Shown here: in pieces, positions 44,049 through 55,003 of the stretch | Layout: the number at the start of each line of letters is the position of its first letter | How positions within the stretch are numbered: position 1 is the first letter of the stretch | Source: an uncultured Clostridia bacterium | GTDB taxonomy: Bacteria; Bacillota; Clostridia; UBA1381 | NCBI GenBank assembly: GCA_944392335.1 | Contig: CALXWJ010000070.1 | Span: 22,461-86,460, forward strand | Direction: 5' to 3' | DNA length: 64,000 nucleotides | Made by a program: the position numbers and the translations under genes | Notes under the pieces: generated by a model | What the model saw: the letters and a program-made list of their open reading frames with translations, nothing else | What the model was told of the DNA's origin: nothing | The model's database searches: none

Positions 44049-47000
44049 TTATTCACTTTGAGTTATTACCCTGACCGTTGTCAGCGGTCTCATTGAAGTA
44101 ATATCCTCCCACAATAATATTTTCAATTCTATATTGTCTATGTCCGGAAGCAAAACATCCCACTGTATATTAGTTGAAGTGTTCGACAAAAGTTTTATGT
44201 CTTTATCAATGCTCACCCCGACAAGTTTGTTATTTTCAAATATAGATGTTACCGCGTTTGCATTTAACTCCGCGGGCAGTCTGTTTATTATACTGCACTC
44301 CGCCTTAACAGTTTGTCCGCGGTATTGGGACAAATCAACTATTTCCTCCCCGTCAGTGCTCTTAAATATAACCGCTCCCAATTCCACCGTTGCATATATA
44401 TATTTTTTCTCAAGCTTTCTACCCATTGAATCGGTAACATACACACTGTATTCTCCCGGCATATCCGCTCCATCAACATTTGTACTGAATGACAAAGAAA
44501 ATTTACCGTACTCATCACATTTTATCACGCCTGCATATTGTATTGTCTCCAAAGTACGATCTTCTGCTGCCTGCTGTAAATTATAGTTGGGATTTGTTAC
44601 CAAAACAGATACCGCGCTTCCCGGCTTAAAACAATTTCCTTCAATATAAACCATATCCGAGGTCTGGTCCGGTTCACATCTTGTGATCTGCGGCAAAATT
44701 GTCTGCTGTCCTTCCTCCGCCTCCGCTATTAAATTATATAATTTATTTTCCAGAGCGTCTGTTTCTTCCTGTGAAGCTGTTATATCATCAAGAATTGACT
44801 GTGCGGCTGCCGCTTCTTGTTTAAGCATCGCCATCATTTCATCAGTATAAATATAAATGCCTTCTTCTCCGAGCAGTATATCATTATTTAACAAAGTAAG
44901 GGCATATTGTGCATTTTGTTTATTCACATAATCCGATGATGCTGTTGTAAAGCTCTGTATGTCACTGGACACCGAGAAAGAATCCTGTCTGCCTATTGCG
45001 TTTGCGGTTACTCTCCAATAATATGTACGTCCCTGTTCCAATACGGGATTGCATGCAGTATTGCTGTGATTACCCCATATTGTTTCATTATATACCGGTG
45101 ATGATAAATCAGAATTTTCTGATACAACGACAGTATAATTTGATGCATTTTCAACCCGTTCCCATGATAATGTGAGTGTATTTTTGACATTATTCTCTCC
45201 GTCTTTAGGATATGACAAAGCAACTTTATCCGCAGTATTATTAAATATATTGCTGTTTGTGGTATTTATAACACCAATGGCGGTCATATCTATTTCATTA
45301 ACAGTTGATATTCCCTCAAGTTCTGAATCCAAAACGCCGGTAAGAGTATAATTTTTGTTTGTATCATCCACAAAATAACTGCTGTCATAGGTCAGCTGCA
45401 AATTACCGTATGAGGTGGCATTCATATTGTTTCCTTCATCATCATATATCTTTGTTCCGTATGCTTCCATCTCATTGACATATTCTGTTCCGTTTGAAGT
45501 AAATATCGCATCTTCAATCCCTTCAACTTCATTTTCTCCGGGAATTACATAAACCGGTGTATCTCCATTATATGAATCTATATATCTGTGACTGGGCACA
45601 CCCAATAACGGATTTACATTGCCGTTGTCAGATATTGATACGTTACCTACAGCTACGGTATTCCACGGTGCAAAATACGGAACCCTTGTCAATGCTTTTT
45701 CCATATCCGGATACTGGGCATAATATACATTCTTATAGCTGTATCTTGATAAAAGAAGCGCCTCATTATACATTGTATCAGCTGTTCCGCTTCCTCCGAA
45801 GTCCATTCTTGTCTGCAAAAACAGACCTTTCCTGCAATTTATCATAAGATTATTGCTGAAATTACAGTTCATTCCCACTCCTGCAATCATGGCACGTTCC
45901 ATATTTTCCAGCACATTGTGATGCATTGATATGCCGCCGTAACCGTCATCACTATATAAACCGCAGAAATATTTTGATGAATCGTCAAGATATAAATTTA
46001 AATCATGTATGTAATTATATGCAACTTCATTTCCGTATTTTGTGTTGCTTCTTCCAAAATATATCGCGCCGCCGTCCGAAATATGTCTGCCCTGATTATA
46101 AATCTCATTATATACTACTTTAGAATTATTGCCGGGGATACTTATTCCGTGAGTTGTTGTACAATCCTGTATTATATTGTTTCTGACGGTATTTCCTACA
46201 ACACTGCTGCTCTCGACGGAATTTACACCCGCGAGGATTATCCCGCCGGTCAAATTATATCCGCACGCTGAAATTCTGTTATTGGCAATTACCATATTCC
46301 CCCGTTCAAGGGTTCTGTAATTACCTCCCGAAAAGGAAATAAATCCTCCTGCACAGCTATATGCGTAATTATCCGTTATATTGCAGTCCTGTCCGTAAAT
46401 TTTAAGAACCATATCTGCCTGCAGGAACTTAAAATTACAATTTATAATATTTATATTACTGTTATTGCCCTTTGTTGTTATTGCACTGCCGCCGAATTTT
46501 TCAAAGCTCAGGCCGTCAAATGTAATATTGCTCACACCGGAATCAATATCAATAATATTTTTATCAAGTACATCGGTCAGTTCAAAATTTATATTATCTA
46601 CATCTTCTTCAACAGGATAGTAATACAGAATATTTGTATTTCTGTCCACAAAATACTCTCCCGGCATATCTATTTCTTCCAAAAGATTTTTAATGTACCA
46701 TTGCGCGTCATTTCTCGCGCTTCTTCCTATTTCTATTTTGTAACCTACGGCGTCTTCCGAGATACCTGTGACTTTATTCAAAGACCAGCCGTAGCTTGAA
46801 TCAAATGACCCGACCGCGACTGCTTCATAAGCCATATCCCAACCGTTGGCATGACTGTCATACGTGATAAAATAATCACTGTAATTATCTGTAACATCCA
46901 CATCCAAATATCCGTAATTGGGATATCTTGCCTCTGTCTGCTGTTCGTTATCGGCAAACAGCTGAGGGTATGTATCGTCATTCTTTGAAAAGTTTAATCC

Positions 47001-47453
47001 ATGTATTGTAAGATCATATTGTTTTATCTTTGTCCTTGCATTTTCAGGCAGTCTTTTTAAAATTTCCACATCGGTTATATTTTCAAAATTACTTCCGTTA
47101 AGTTTCACGCTTCCTGTAAATATAACTTCTCCATCGCCGTACGCTTTATATATTACGGGGCTTTCCGCAGACATGCCCGAATCCTCTGTATTAAAACTGA
47201 TCGTATTATCAATTTTGTATGTCCCCTTATGAAATAGGACTTCTACGCCTCCTTCATTTTTTATATACCTCCTTGCCGCGTTTTTTGCAGCAGCAAATGT
47301 TTGATAGGGGTGCTGTCTGCTCCCGTCCGCTGTGGAATCGTTGCCCGCAGGTGACACATGTATCACTGTTTGGGCAGCCCATGCGGGAATGTTAATAAAA
47401 GTCATACATACAACGCATACAGCAGCCGCTATCCTTAATCTGAAAAATTTCAT
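44049..47453 (-). CDS. Secreted right-handed beta-helix protein with FN3-like and C-terminal beta domains
   Basis: 1134 residues. A signal peptide ends near AWA (about 26). A parallel beta-helix spans about 28-720 with many short N-rich turns (NNRISACGYN, HNVLENMERA) and the line NLLEEIDMPGEYFVDRNTN, typical of beta-helix glycoside hydrolase-like proteins (GH141-like by memory). Then an FN3-like domain (about 745-845), a helical segment (about 850-930) and a beta-rich tail. No SLH repeats, so anchoring is unclear. AAGGAG is 9 bases before the ATG. A homologue lies directly upstream at 47529. Polysaccharide cleavage outside the cell is likely; the bond cut is unknown. Confidence 0.85.
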   Translation of the reverse strand: MKFFRLRIAAAVCVVCMTFINIPAWAAQTVIHVSPAGNDSTADGSRQHPYQTFAAAKNAARRYIKNEGGVEVLFHKGTYKIDNTISFNTEDSGMSAESPVIYKAYGDGEVIFTGSVKLNGSNFENITDVEILKRLPENARTKIKQYDLTIHGLNFSKNDDTYPQLFADNEQQTEARYPNYGYLDVDVTDNYSDYFITYDSHANGWDMAYEAVAVGSFDSSYGWSLNKVTGISEDAVGYKIEIGRSARNDAQWYIKNLLEEIDMPGEYFVDRNTNILYYYPVEEDVDNINFELTDVLDKNIIDIDSGVSNITFDGLSFEKFGGSAITTKGNNSNINIINCNFKFLQADMVLKIYGQDCNITDNYAYSCAGGFISFSGGNYRTLERGNMVIANNRISACGYNLTGGIILAGVNSVESSSVVGNTVRNNIIQDCTTTHGISIPGNNSKVVYNEIYNQGRHISDGGAIYFGRSNTKYGNEVAYNYIHDLNLYLDDSSKYFCGLYSDDGYGGISMHHNVLENMERAMIAGVGMNCNFSNNLMINCRKGLFLQTRMDFGGSGTADTMYNEALLLSRYSYKNVYYAQYPDMEKALTRVPYFAPWNTVAVGNVSISDNGNVNPLLGVPSHRYIDSYNGDTPVYVIPGENEVEGIEDAIFTSNGTEYVNEMEAYGTKIYDDEGNNMNATSYGNLQLTYDSSYFVDDTNKNYTLTGVLDSELEGISTVNEIDMTAIGVINTTNSNIFNNTADKVALSYPKDGENNVKNTLTLSWERVENASNYTVVVSENSDLSSPVYNETIWGNHSNTACNPVLEQGRTYYWRVTANAIGRQDSFSVSSDIQSFTTASSDYVNKQNAQYALTLLNNDILLGEEGIYIYTDEMMAMLKQEAAAAQSILDDITASQEETDALENKLYNLIAEAEEGQQTILPQITRCEPDQTSDMVYIEGNCFKPGSAVSVLVTNPNYNLQQAAEDRTLETIQYAGVIKCDEYGKFSLSFSTNVDGADMPGEYSVYVTDSMGRKLEKKYIYATVELGAVIFKSTDGEEIVDLSQYRGQTVKAECSIINRLPAELNANAVTSIFENNKLVGVSIDKDIKLLSNTSTNIQWDVLLPDIDNIELKILLWEDITSMRPLTTVRVITQSE

Positions 47454-47470
47454 ATGTTAACTCCTTCAAA

Positions 47471-47513
47471 AATCAGGAGATTACGCATTTAATATAAGCA
47501 TAATCTCCTGATT
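47471..47513 (-). terminator. Terminator between the two beta-helix genes
   Basis: AATCAGGAGATTA (47471-47483) pairs perfectly with TAATCTCCTGATT (47501-47513), then TTTTTG. It sits just before the binding site of the next gene, so expression of that gene may need read-through. Confidence 0.7.
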
Positions 47514-47528
47514 ATTCTTTACACTTTA

Positions 47529-50500
47529 TTATTTAACCTGACTTACGGTAGCATTTATCTCACTAATAATTTCATCAAACGCCCTTTCCCCAGTACCGCT
47601 TCTTCCGATTATGTCATGAAGTCTGCCCTTTTGTTCGTCGGTCAGCTTAAAATATTCACTTATATCAGCGCCAAGATATGCCATATTTTCTTCTGTCAGA
47701 ATATCATACATATATGTTGATGTTGCGGCAAACGTGCTTGAATAGATATTCATCGCAACAGTAAACACACTCTTTGCAAAATATTTTCTTAAATCATCAT
47801 AGCTCTTATATCCGTTATTTGTGAGTGTTGAAAGAACCGCATTGCAATCCTTAACAGCAAACTGTGTTTTATAGAAATTATACAGATTTACACCGTTTTG
47901 ATCTATTTTTTCAAGCTCAAGGTACTCGGGATATAAAATTTCAATATTATTTCTGTAAATGTAATCAGACAATCCACCGTTATACGCAGCCAGCACAGCA
48001 GCGCTCATTGCTCTGTCTTTATATGCGGATACATCTCCGTCTTCCGATATCTGAACAGTTTTATTTTTTACTTCATCATACATTATACTTGCCATATCCT
48101 GTTTATTTACCATAGAATAGAACGTAGAAGTAAGCTCCAGTAATGCGGCAGAACCATCTAAAAGACATGCAAGATGAGCCACATTCTGTGGATTATTAAA
48201 TTCTTGCAGTATATCATTATAGAGTATTCCCGGTTGTGACAGCTCACTTTCGGGTACAGGTTTTAGATGCATTGACCCTTCTGCATTTTTTCTTAATCGG
48301 AAATGTCCGCCTGTTCTTACCTGTGATGAGGACTGGTCAAGCATTGCATAAAGAGTCTGACCGTCAATTCTCAAAAACTGCAAAACACCGGTAGGTGTAT
48401 TCACTGCCCCCGTTTCAACCAAATACCATTCATTCGGTTTTACAAGATCATTCGGAAGCTCATTAAGGGTCTGATTTATTCTCTGGTACTCAAATATGCT
48501 TTCCTTTACAACAACCAGGTATCCCTTACCGTCATCATCATATTTTATATCTATGCCCTGATATGATCCTCCGTCACCCACAGTATCAAGTTTCAGATAA
48601 AAGCTGTATACCTTATTTGTTTGCGGCACATCAATGCTTGCATCTAATCTTGTATTGTCACTTGAGAAAGTTATAGATCCGTCACTGTTTTTTGTTATAA
48701 CACCATTTCCTGTTCCTGTGATTTCCCATTTGCTTGTATCATCATAAATACCCGGAACATTTTCATATTCAATAACCATAAACATCGGAGATTGCTTTAT
48801 CAATAAATAAATTTCTTCTTCTATTGCGTCTACTTCCTCCTGTGATGCCGAATATTTTAAAATTGAATTTGCTTCATCCATAGTTTTTATAAAGTCTGCA
48901 ACAAATGTTTCATCATATTTATATTCACTGTTTTCTGCAGTAATTTCTTCCTTAAATGCTTCACCGGATTCAATGGCAAGCTTTAAATTATCTTTTTCAA
49001 GTTCATTCTTTTGAGCTGTTTTAAATACATAAGGTCCACCGAAACTTTCAACAACAAACTGGTTTTGTCTTGCAAGACCGATTGCCTGAACTTTCCAGTA
49101 ATATACAGTATCGAGTTCAAGAGTATTTACTGCAATTTTATTGTCGTTACCCTGAGCTACAATTGTCTGATCAATTATCATATTCTGGAAATCTTTATCT
49201 GTTGCAACCATAAGTCTGTATTTTGTTGCATTCTTAACCGGATCCCATGAAAAAACAATTTCCTTTGTCTGTACAGAGCGATTTCCGTTTGTAGGAGATC
49301 TTAATCTGAATCTTTCAGGAACCTGATTAAGATTGTCTGCGTCGGACATTATACCTATTTCATCCATTTTAATGTTTGCCATTTCCGGAACATCCTGAAC
49401 AATAACACTGTCCTCTTTTAAAGTAAAGTCCATTTTAGATGCGTCCACAAAGTAATCATCACTGTATTCATAATGAGGATTTCCCAAAGGTGTCGCGTTA
49501 AGGTCATTTCCGTTTTCATCTTTCAAATCATAACCATATTCCGCAATTTCTGCCAACGCACCGCTTAGGGTACTTCCGCCGGTATTAACGCCTACATTTC
49601 CATAGAATAATGAATTCCACGGCGCGTTAAACGGGTCTTTGTTCACAATTTCAAGCAACTGAGGATATGTTTCAACAAATGACTTATCATACTCGTTTAT
49701 AACTCTTTTTACTTCATCAATAGGTTCCGAATTATTTGTGTACCATGTAAAACGAGATCCGAGGTTTCCGGGGTATACACAGTTTATTGCCAAGTTATAA
49801 TTAAATACAGAATCTGCGCCAAGACCGAAAATCGTGCTTCTCTGAGCTTCGTATATAACATTGTGATGCCAGCTTGCACCCGCATAGGAGTCGTCATTAT
49901 ACAAAGCACACATATAGTTGTCTTTATTCAGATGATGTATGAAATTGTATGCAACCTCAAATCCGTAAGCCGTTCTTGCACGGCCGACATAAATAACGCC
50001 GCCGTCCTTTACGTTATATGCCACGTTGCATATTTCATTATTTAATATTTTAACTTCATTTCCGGGATACGATATTGCATATGTCGTACCGCAATCCTGT
50101 ATTACATTATTTTTTATTGTAACTCCTATACTGCAGTTTCTTGCATTGTTATTCCATCCGGCATAAAAAGCGGCAATAATACTTGACGGATAATTGAATC
50201 CACATCCGGTAACATGATTGTTCTGGTAAACACAATTACTCGGCGTAAGATAATTTGGGTTTCCTGCCCAACAGAATACAAATCCTCCGCCGCATCCATA
50301 TGCTTCATTTTCTTCTATAAGGAAATTAAAATTGCTTCCTCCGAAATATATGCAGTACGCGCCCTGAACATATGAGAAATTACAATTCTGTACGGTCAGA
50401 CCGTCAGAAGAATTTCCTTCCATAACATATCCGCCGGTTTTTGTAAATGTTATATCTTTAAATCCAATATTTTTGGCGCTTCCAATTCTGAACATAGGAT

Positions 50501-51818
50501 CATCATGAAATGTTACAATTTCAAATTTAACATCTTTCATGCTGTATGGCGGATAAAAATATAATATGTTTGTTTGTCTGTCAACAAACCATTCACCAGG
50601 TATATCAATTTCCTCAAGAAGGTTTCTTGCATACCATCTTGCACCAACTCTACTGGTCTGAAATCCGCTTTTATTAAGTTTTATAGCCATAGCAGACGGA
50701 TCAACAGACACAATTTTTGCAAATTCATAGTTATAATCTGCAGTAAAATATCCGTTTACATAGGCATCTGTTGCAGTGGTCCATCTTGATGGATTTGATT
50801 CCGAATAGTTAAATGTTGTGCTGTCGGCAACGCCTGCACAGGTAGTAAAATCAAAATTCGGCCAGCGGGACTGCTGCATTTCAACATCATTCACATAAAT
50901 GTAAGGGAATGAAACATCATTTACACTCAATCCTGATATTCCCTGAGTGGTAAGATCAAGATACGCAACCTTTCCTCTTCCGTTTTTAGGTATTCTTGCA
51001 AGGGTTTTTGCATCTGTTACAGGCAGAAGATCGTTTGCATCAATCTCTTTTGCACCCGTAAACACAACCTCTCCGTCTCCGAAAGATTCAAATTTTAACC
51101 CTTGTACGCCGTCAGTTGCAAATTCTGTTCCGGAAAGATCTATTGTTTCATCAAATTCATATCTTCCGCCATGACAAAAGATATATACCGGATATTCTTT
51201 TCCAAATGCTTTTATGTATTCTGATGCAAGAGATTTTATTTCTTTTAAATCTTTTAACGGGGACTCCGGACTTCCGGAACCGTTTTTTTCAACATCAGGT
51301 GATACGTATATTCCCTGCATTTGCTTCAGCAAATTAACATTAACCTGAGAATCTCCCTCTTTTGTCATTATCAGTACATCTGATTCCACTGTATAGTTAT
51401 AACCGAGAACCGTCACAAAATCCTGAGCAACATAACACTCATCTTCGGTAATTACAGAGTTTGACTTTAGTTCTGTATTCTCACCGTCAGCAACTATAAT
51501 ATTGCTTTCGTTTGTTATTGTTATTTTTTTATCACCTTCAAGCAAATATTCATTTTCACCCGGTGTTACTTCATATCCCATCTTTTCTGCCAGATATGAG
51601 ACAGGGATCATAAATACTCCCTCTTCTTCATACGGGACATTTTCAATAACATCCATTTCTCTGTCAAAAATACCTATTTTACTTCCAATAGATAAAACAA
51701 GTTTTACATCTTCAGGTATCAATGTTTTTTCTGTTACATCTGAGGCAAAAACAGCTGAAGGGCATACAAAAGTTAAAACTATAAATATGGAAATTATTTT
51801 TTTTATGAATTTACCCAT
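47529..51818 (-). CDS. Secreted stalk/beta-helix protein with FN3-like and LamG-like regions
   Basis: 1429 residues. Signal peptide to about residue 26 (CPSAVFA), then a stalk (copper amine oxidase N-like) domain at about 40-170, a beta-helix at about 175-850, an FN3-like domain (about 870-960), a helical segment, a beta-sandwich that looks LamG-like (about 1050-1200) and a helical tail. Like its neighbour at 44049 it has NLLEEIDIPGEWFVDRQTN and NNVIQDCGTTYAISYPGN. The start at 51818 (MGKFIKK) has GGAGG 6 bases upstream, with a hairpin before that. Likely a surface enzyme on complex polysaccharides; the exact family is uncertain. Confidence 0.85.
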   Translation of the reverse strand: MGKFIKKIISIFIVLTFVCPSAVFASDVTEKTLIPEDVKLVLSIGSKIGIFDREMDVIENVPYEEEGVFMIPVSYLAEKMGYEVTPGENEYLLEGDKKITITNESNIIVADGENTELKSNSVITEDECYVAQDFVTVLGYNYTVESDVLIMTKEGDSQVNVNLLKQMQGIYVSPDVEKNGSGSPESPLKDLKEIKSLASEYIKAFGKEYPVYIFCHGGRYEFDETIDLSGTEFATDGVQGLKFESFGDGEVVFTGAKEIDANDLLPVTDAKTLARIPKNGRGKVAYLDLTTQGISGLSVNDVSFPYIYVNDVEMQQSRWPNFDFTTCAGVADSTTFNYSESNPSRWTTATDAYVNGYFTADYNYEFAKIVSVDPSAMAIKLNKSGFQTSRVGARWYARNLLEEIDIPGEWFVDRQTNILYFYPPYSMKDVKFEIVTFHDDPMFRIGSAKNIGFKDITFTKTGGYVMEGNSSDGLTVQNCNFSYVQGAYCIYFGGSNFNFLIEENEAYGCGGGFVFCWAGNPNYLTPSNCVYQNNHVTGCGFNYPSSIIAAFYAGWNNNARNCSIGVTIKNNVIQDCGTTYAISYPGNEVKILNNEICNVAYNVKDGGVIYVGRARTAYGFEVAYNFIHHLNKDNYMCALYNDDSYAGASWHHNVIYEAQRSTIFGLGADSVFNYNLAINCVYPGNLGSRFTWYTNNSEPIDEVKRVINEYDKSFVETYPQLLEIVNKDPFNAPWNSLFYGNVGVNTGGSTLSGALAEIAEYGYDLKDENGNDLNATPLGNPHYEYSDDYFVDASKMDFTLKEDSVIVQDVPEMANIKMDEIGIMSDADNLNQVPERFRLRSPTNGNRSVQTKEIVFSWDPVKNATKYRLMVATDKDFQNMIIDQTIVAQGNDNKIAVNTLELDTVYYWKVQAIGLARQNQFVVESFGGPYVFKTAQKNELEKDNLKLAIESGEAFKEEITAENSEYKYDETFVADFIKTMDEANSILKYSASQEEVDAIEEEIYLLIKQSPMFMVIEYENVPGIYDDTSKWEITGTGNGVITKNSDGSITFSSDNTRLDASIDVPQTNKVYSFYLKLDTVGDGGSYQGIDIKYDDDGKGYLVVVKESIFEYQRINQTLNELPNDLVKPNEWYLVETGAVNTPTGVLQFLRIDGQTLYAMLDQSSSQVRTGGHFRLRKNAEGSMHLKPVPESELSQPGILYNDILQEFNNPQNVAHLACLLDGSAALLELTSTFYSMVNKQDMASIMYDEVKNKTVQISEDGDVSAYKDRAMSAAVLAAYNGGLSDYIYRNNIEILYPEYLELEKIDQNGVNLYNFYKTQFAVKDCNAVLSTLTNNGYKSYDDLRKYFAKSVFTVAMNIYSSTFAATSTYMYDILTEENMAYLGADISEYFKLTDEQKGRLHDIIGRSGTGERAFDEIISEINATVSQVK

Positions 51819-51833
51819 TTCAAACCTCCGTTC

Positions 51834-51850
51834 TGCCGCACACGGCGGCA
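51834..51850 (-). promoter_or_regulatory. Hairpin next to the ribosome binding site of the 1429-aa gene
   Basis: TGCCGC (51834-51839) and GCGGCA (51845-51850) form a 6-bp stem immediately upstream of CGGAGG. The sequence GCGGCAGAA-GGAGG is shared with gyrB. Confidence 0.45.
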
Positions 51851-51922
51851 TAAAGCCCTGCATGAAATTGCGCAATACGCTCAAATTTCATGTTATAATT
51901 TTTTACTTTGCACATTATAGAT

Positions 51923-54900
51923 CTATTTACTGAAACCTCTGTAGGCGATAACTCTTGAAACGCCTCCCATACGTGACTGTACAAATACTCTGTCACAGTT
52001 GCTTCCCGATATTGCATATGTTTTTAACTGATCTGCTGTACCGGTATATATATCTATTTTACCTCCGCCCAAAAATTCAACAAATATAATGTTCCCTATT
52101 ACATAGTTATCAGTTATATACTTTGGATTTGTATCGTCATATGACTGACAATTCAAATCCTGAGTTGTAAACCTGACAATATTTCCATCGACTGAAACCG
52201 GGTGATAGTATGAAAATCTTATATTGCCTGCACTTCCCACATCTCTTGCCGCTGACGTAAAGGTAAGGCTTGTTTCATGAAGTGCAAACGGGTTTGCAAA
52301 CATATAATATTTGCTGTCGCTGTTGGTGACCGAATCATAAAGCCAGCATCCGAATGAGCTTGCGAGATTTCCCTGTCCTCCCGACGCGGGATTTATCGCA
52401 TTTTCATCAAAAACAAGCTGTATGCGTTCAACATTTCCATATGCGTCAAGCTGGTATCTGAAAGCATCTCCGGGTTCAAGAGTTAAATTCAAGGGATCTC
52501 CGTTAGCATCCACCGGTTCACCCGCATCATTTGTCATCGGATTATCCTGTATTATTTCTATCTCATCAAGAACACCCTCATTAACGGACAATTCTTTATT
52601 GCCTTCATCTGTAACATAACATTCAATTATATCAATAGGATTATCATCCACATCAATACCCGATTTTATACTTTTAACTATAGCGTATTTTGAATTTGAG
52701 ACAGACATCTTCGCACTTGACGCTCTTTCAAATATTAAATATTGTGCAACTATTGAATCTGCTACTGTAGTGAATCCTTTTACCTCATAATAGTGTTCAT
52801 TTGAGAATACACTTGTCGTATCAACAGAATACGCATCATCACTGCCTTCTTCCGCAAGACTGGTATTGATTAAAAATACCGGTGTTGTTGATTCCACCAT
52901 CATTTTTCCTGCAAATCCGCAGCCATCTTTATAATAATAGCCATAACTGCCTATAGCTGATGTATCTGTTTTTTCTCTATAATCTCTGCCGTCATTTATC
53001 ATTCTGATTGCAACAAGTCTGTTATCTTCGTTTCCGTATGCAAGCTGTTCCCCCGGAAGTTCGATTGTTGAAATTAATTTTTCATCATTCAATATATATG
53101 TGAAAAATCCTTTATATCCTTTGTTGTCAATATAATCTTCCAAAATATCACTTAGAACATTAAAGTTTCTGCCGCGTTCGTACTTTTTCTTTTCTCCTTC
53201 ACAATCAATAAGGTATACTTTATCCGCAGGATATACCGACGTTACAACACCATCAATACTGCAATATTTTATTTTAAGGTCTCCCTCGCCTTCGTCATCA
53301 TCATAAATTGCTGAAATCATAACTCCGGCACCGGTATTGCTTGTAACGGAAACTACCTTTGCAACCTCGCCGAACACATCCAGATAAAGTATATATTTGT
53401 TTCCCGCCTTGATATCCGAAGCTTCGTCAGAGTTTAACAGGTTACGGCTTATTGTATATCTTACATCTCCGCTTGACAAAATTCCGTCTTCAGCATTATA
53501 TGATGTGACAATATAATCCTGCACCGTAGCTACAGATACCATTACCTTTATTACATTGCTTCCCTGTGCAACAGTTAAAACTGACCCCAATGATATATTT
53601 TCAAAATCAATTTCACTGCCCTCACTGTCATAAATAAAAATATATTTATCATCGTCTTCATCATCCAAATCCACAAACAGATTATTATATTCTCCTGTAC
53701 TGCCATCTACTACTGTCTGATATATAATCTTTTCTGTTTTATCAATATAATCAACAAATATATTGGTATAACTGTTTACTATAATCAAATCTGCGCGATT
53801 TTCACCTTTTGCTCTGATTATACTGACATCCCCAACATTAAAATCAAAAATATCTTCTGTATATGAATCAACCGCCGAACCGTTATAAATAAGATATGCG
53901 CTTTTATTTATGTTTACTTTTACCAATCTGTCTCTGTCATTATAATATGAAATACTGGTTTCATCATAAGAATCAAAGTCCTCCACATCAAAGGTTGTTA
54001 CTTCGTCCCTTCCGGAAAGCATCATATACCTTAACAGACATTCATCCTCATCCTCATTGTAATCACAGTAAGCATATACATGTCTTCCTATATATTCTCT
54101 TGCGCTGTTCTGATTCTCATTAAGCTGCACGGTGTAACCGTCAATTGTAATATACTGTTCCGAAGCATTGGCAGAAGGCCCTGACAAAGAAGTATATCCG
54201 TTATCTGTCATTCTTCCTTCCAATTTCACAATACCTAAAACCTTATATAAAAAGTTTTCGCCTTCAACGGTCTGATAGCTTGCGGTAACACCATTTACAG
54301 AATTAACAAATGCCACCTGCATTACGTCAACCTCAAGAGCATTATATAACATTACCGCCATATCTCCCCTTGTAAGGTTTCCGCTTAAAGACTCAATATT
54401 ATCGGTAATTCCAAGGCTTACTCCCTGACTGATATATCCGTTCGGGAAACCCCCTTGTTTTTCTGCAAATACTTTATATCCAAGCATTGCTACCATTACC
54501 TTTATTGCTTGTTCAACAGTAATATTCCCTTCGGGATCAAATTCCGAAAGGGACACACCCTCCATAAGTCCCATGCTTTTCATAAATCTTATGGCATTGT
54601 ATGCATCATTACTGTCATCAACATCAATAAACAGTTCCTCTTCAATATAGGAATCGCTTGTTGCTTCAAAGTCTTCTATAAATCCGGTTTCTTCATACAT
54701 ATCCTTGAAGAACTCATTCTTCCATTCCTGAACCTCATCATCACCCGAATCAAGAATGGCTGCAAGCATAGTTGCAAATTCACTTCTTGTAATATTATTA
54801 TCAGGTAAAAATGTACCGTCATCATATCCGGACATCAATCCCAGACCTGTAACAACATCAATGGCTTGAGTATTTTTCTCCACATCACTGAATTGCGCGA

Positions 54901-54967
54901 AAACTCCGGATATTACGGTAAATATAACCGTCACCGTCAATAAAAGCGAACATAATCTCTTTGTCAT
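51923..54967 (-). CDS. Surface protein with three N-terminal SLH repeats
   Basis: 1014 residues. Signal peptide to about residue 24, then three SLH repeats: FSDVEKNTQAIDVVTGLGLM (about 26-75), FIDVDDSNDAYNAIRFMKSM (about 112-165), and a more diverged one ending NLTRGDMAVMLYNALEV (about 170-215). SLH repeats bind secondary cell-wall polymers, so the protein is anchored at the surface. The remaining 800 residues are beta-rich and Asp/Tyr-rich with no recognised domain. AAGGAGG is 7 bases before the ATG. It lies between a beta-helix gene and another SLH gene, all on one strand; the unit probably builds one surface system. Confidence 0.85.
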   Translation of the reverse strand: MTKRLCSLLLTVTVIFTVISGVFAQFSDVEKNTQAIDVVTGLGLMSGYDDGTFLPDNNITRSEFATMLAAILDSGDDEVQEWKNEFFKDMYEETGFIEDFEATSDSYIEEELFIDVDDSNDAYNAIRFMKSMGLMEGVSLSEFDPEGNITVEQAIKVMVAMLGYKVFAEKQGGFPNGYISQGVSLGITDNIESLSGNLTRGDMAVMLYNALEVDVMQVAFVNSVNGVTASYQTVEGENFLYKVLGIVKLEGRMTDNGYTSLSGPSANASEQYITIDGYTVQLNENQNSAREYIGRHVYAYCDYNEDEDECLLRYMMLSGRDEVTTFDVEDFDSYDETSISYYNDRDRLVKVNINKSAYLIYNGSAVDSYTEDIFDFNVGDVSIIRAKGENRADLIIVNSYTNIFVDYIDKTEKIIYQTVVDGSTGEYNNLFVDLDDEDDDKYIFIYDSEGSEIDFENISLGSVLTVAQGSNVIKVMVSVATVQDYIVTSYNAEDGILSSGDVRYTISRNLLNSDEASDIKAGNKYILYLDVFGEVAKVVSVTSNTGAGVMISAIYDDDEGEGDLKIKYCSIDGVVTSVYPADKVYLIDCEGEKKKYERGRNFNVLSDILEDYIDNKGYKGFFTYILNDEKLISTIELPGEQLAYGNEDNRLVAIRMINDGRDYREKTDTSAIGSYGYYYKDGCGFAGKMMVESTTPVFLINTSLAEEGSDDAYSVDTTSVFSNEHYYEVKGFTTVADSIVAQYLIFERASSAKMSVSNSKYAIVKSIKSGIDVDDNPIDIIECYVTDEGNKELSVNEGVLDEIEIIQDNPMTNDAGEPVDANGDPLNLTLEPGDAFRYQLDAYGNVERIQLVFDENAINPASGGQGNLASSFGCWLYDSVTNSDSKYYMFANPFALHETSLTFTSAARDVGSAGNIRFSYYHPVSVDGNIVRFTTQDLNCQSYDDTNPKYITDNYVIGNIIFVEFLGGGKIDIYTGTADQLKTYAISGSNCDRVFVQSRMGGVSRVIAYRGFSK

Positions 54968-55003
54968 TACTTTTCCTCCTTCATTTCAAAACCTCGGTAT
55001 ACA

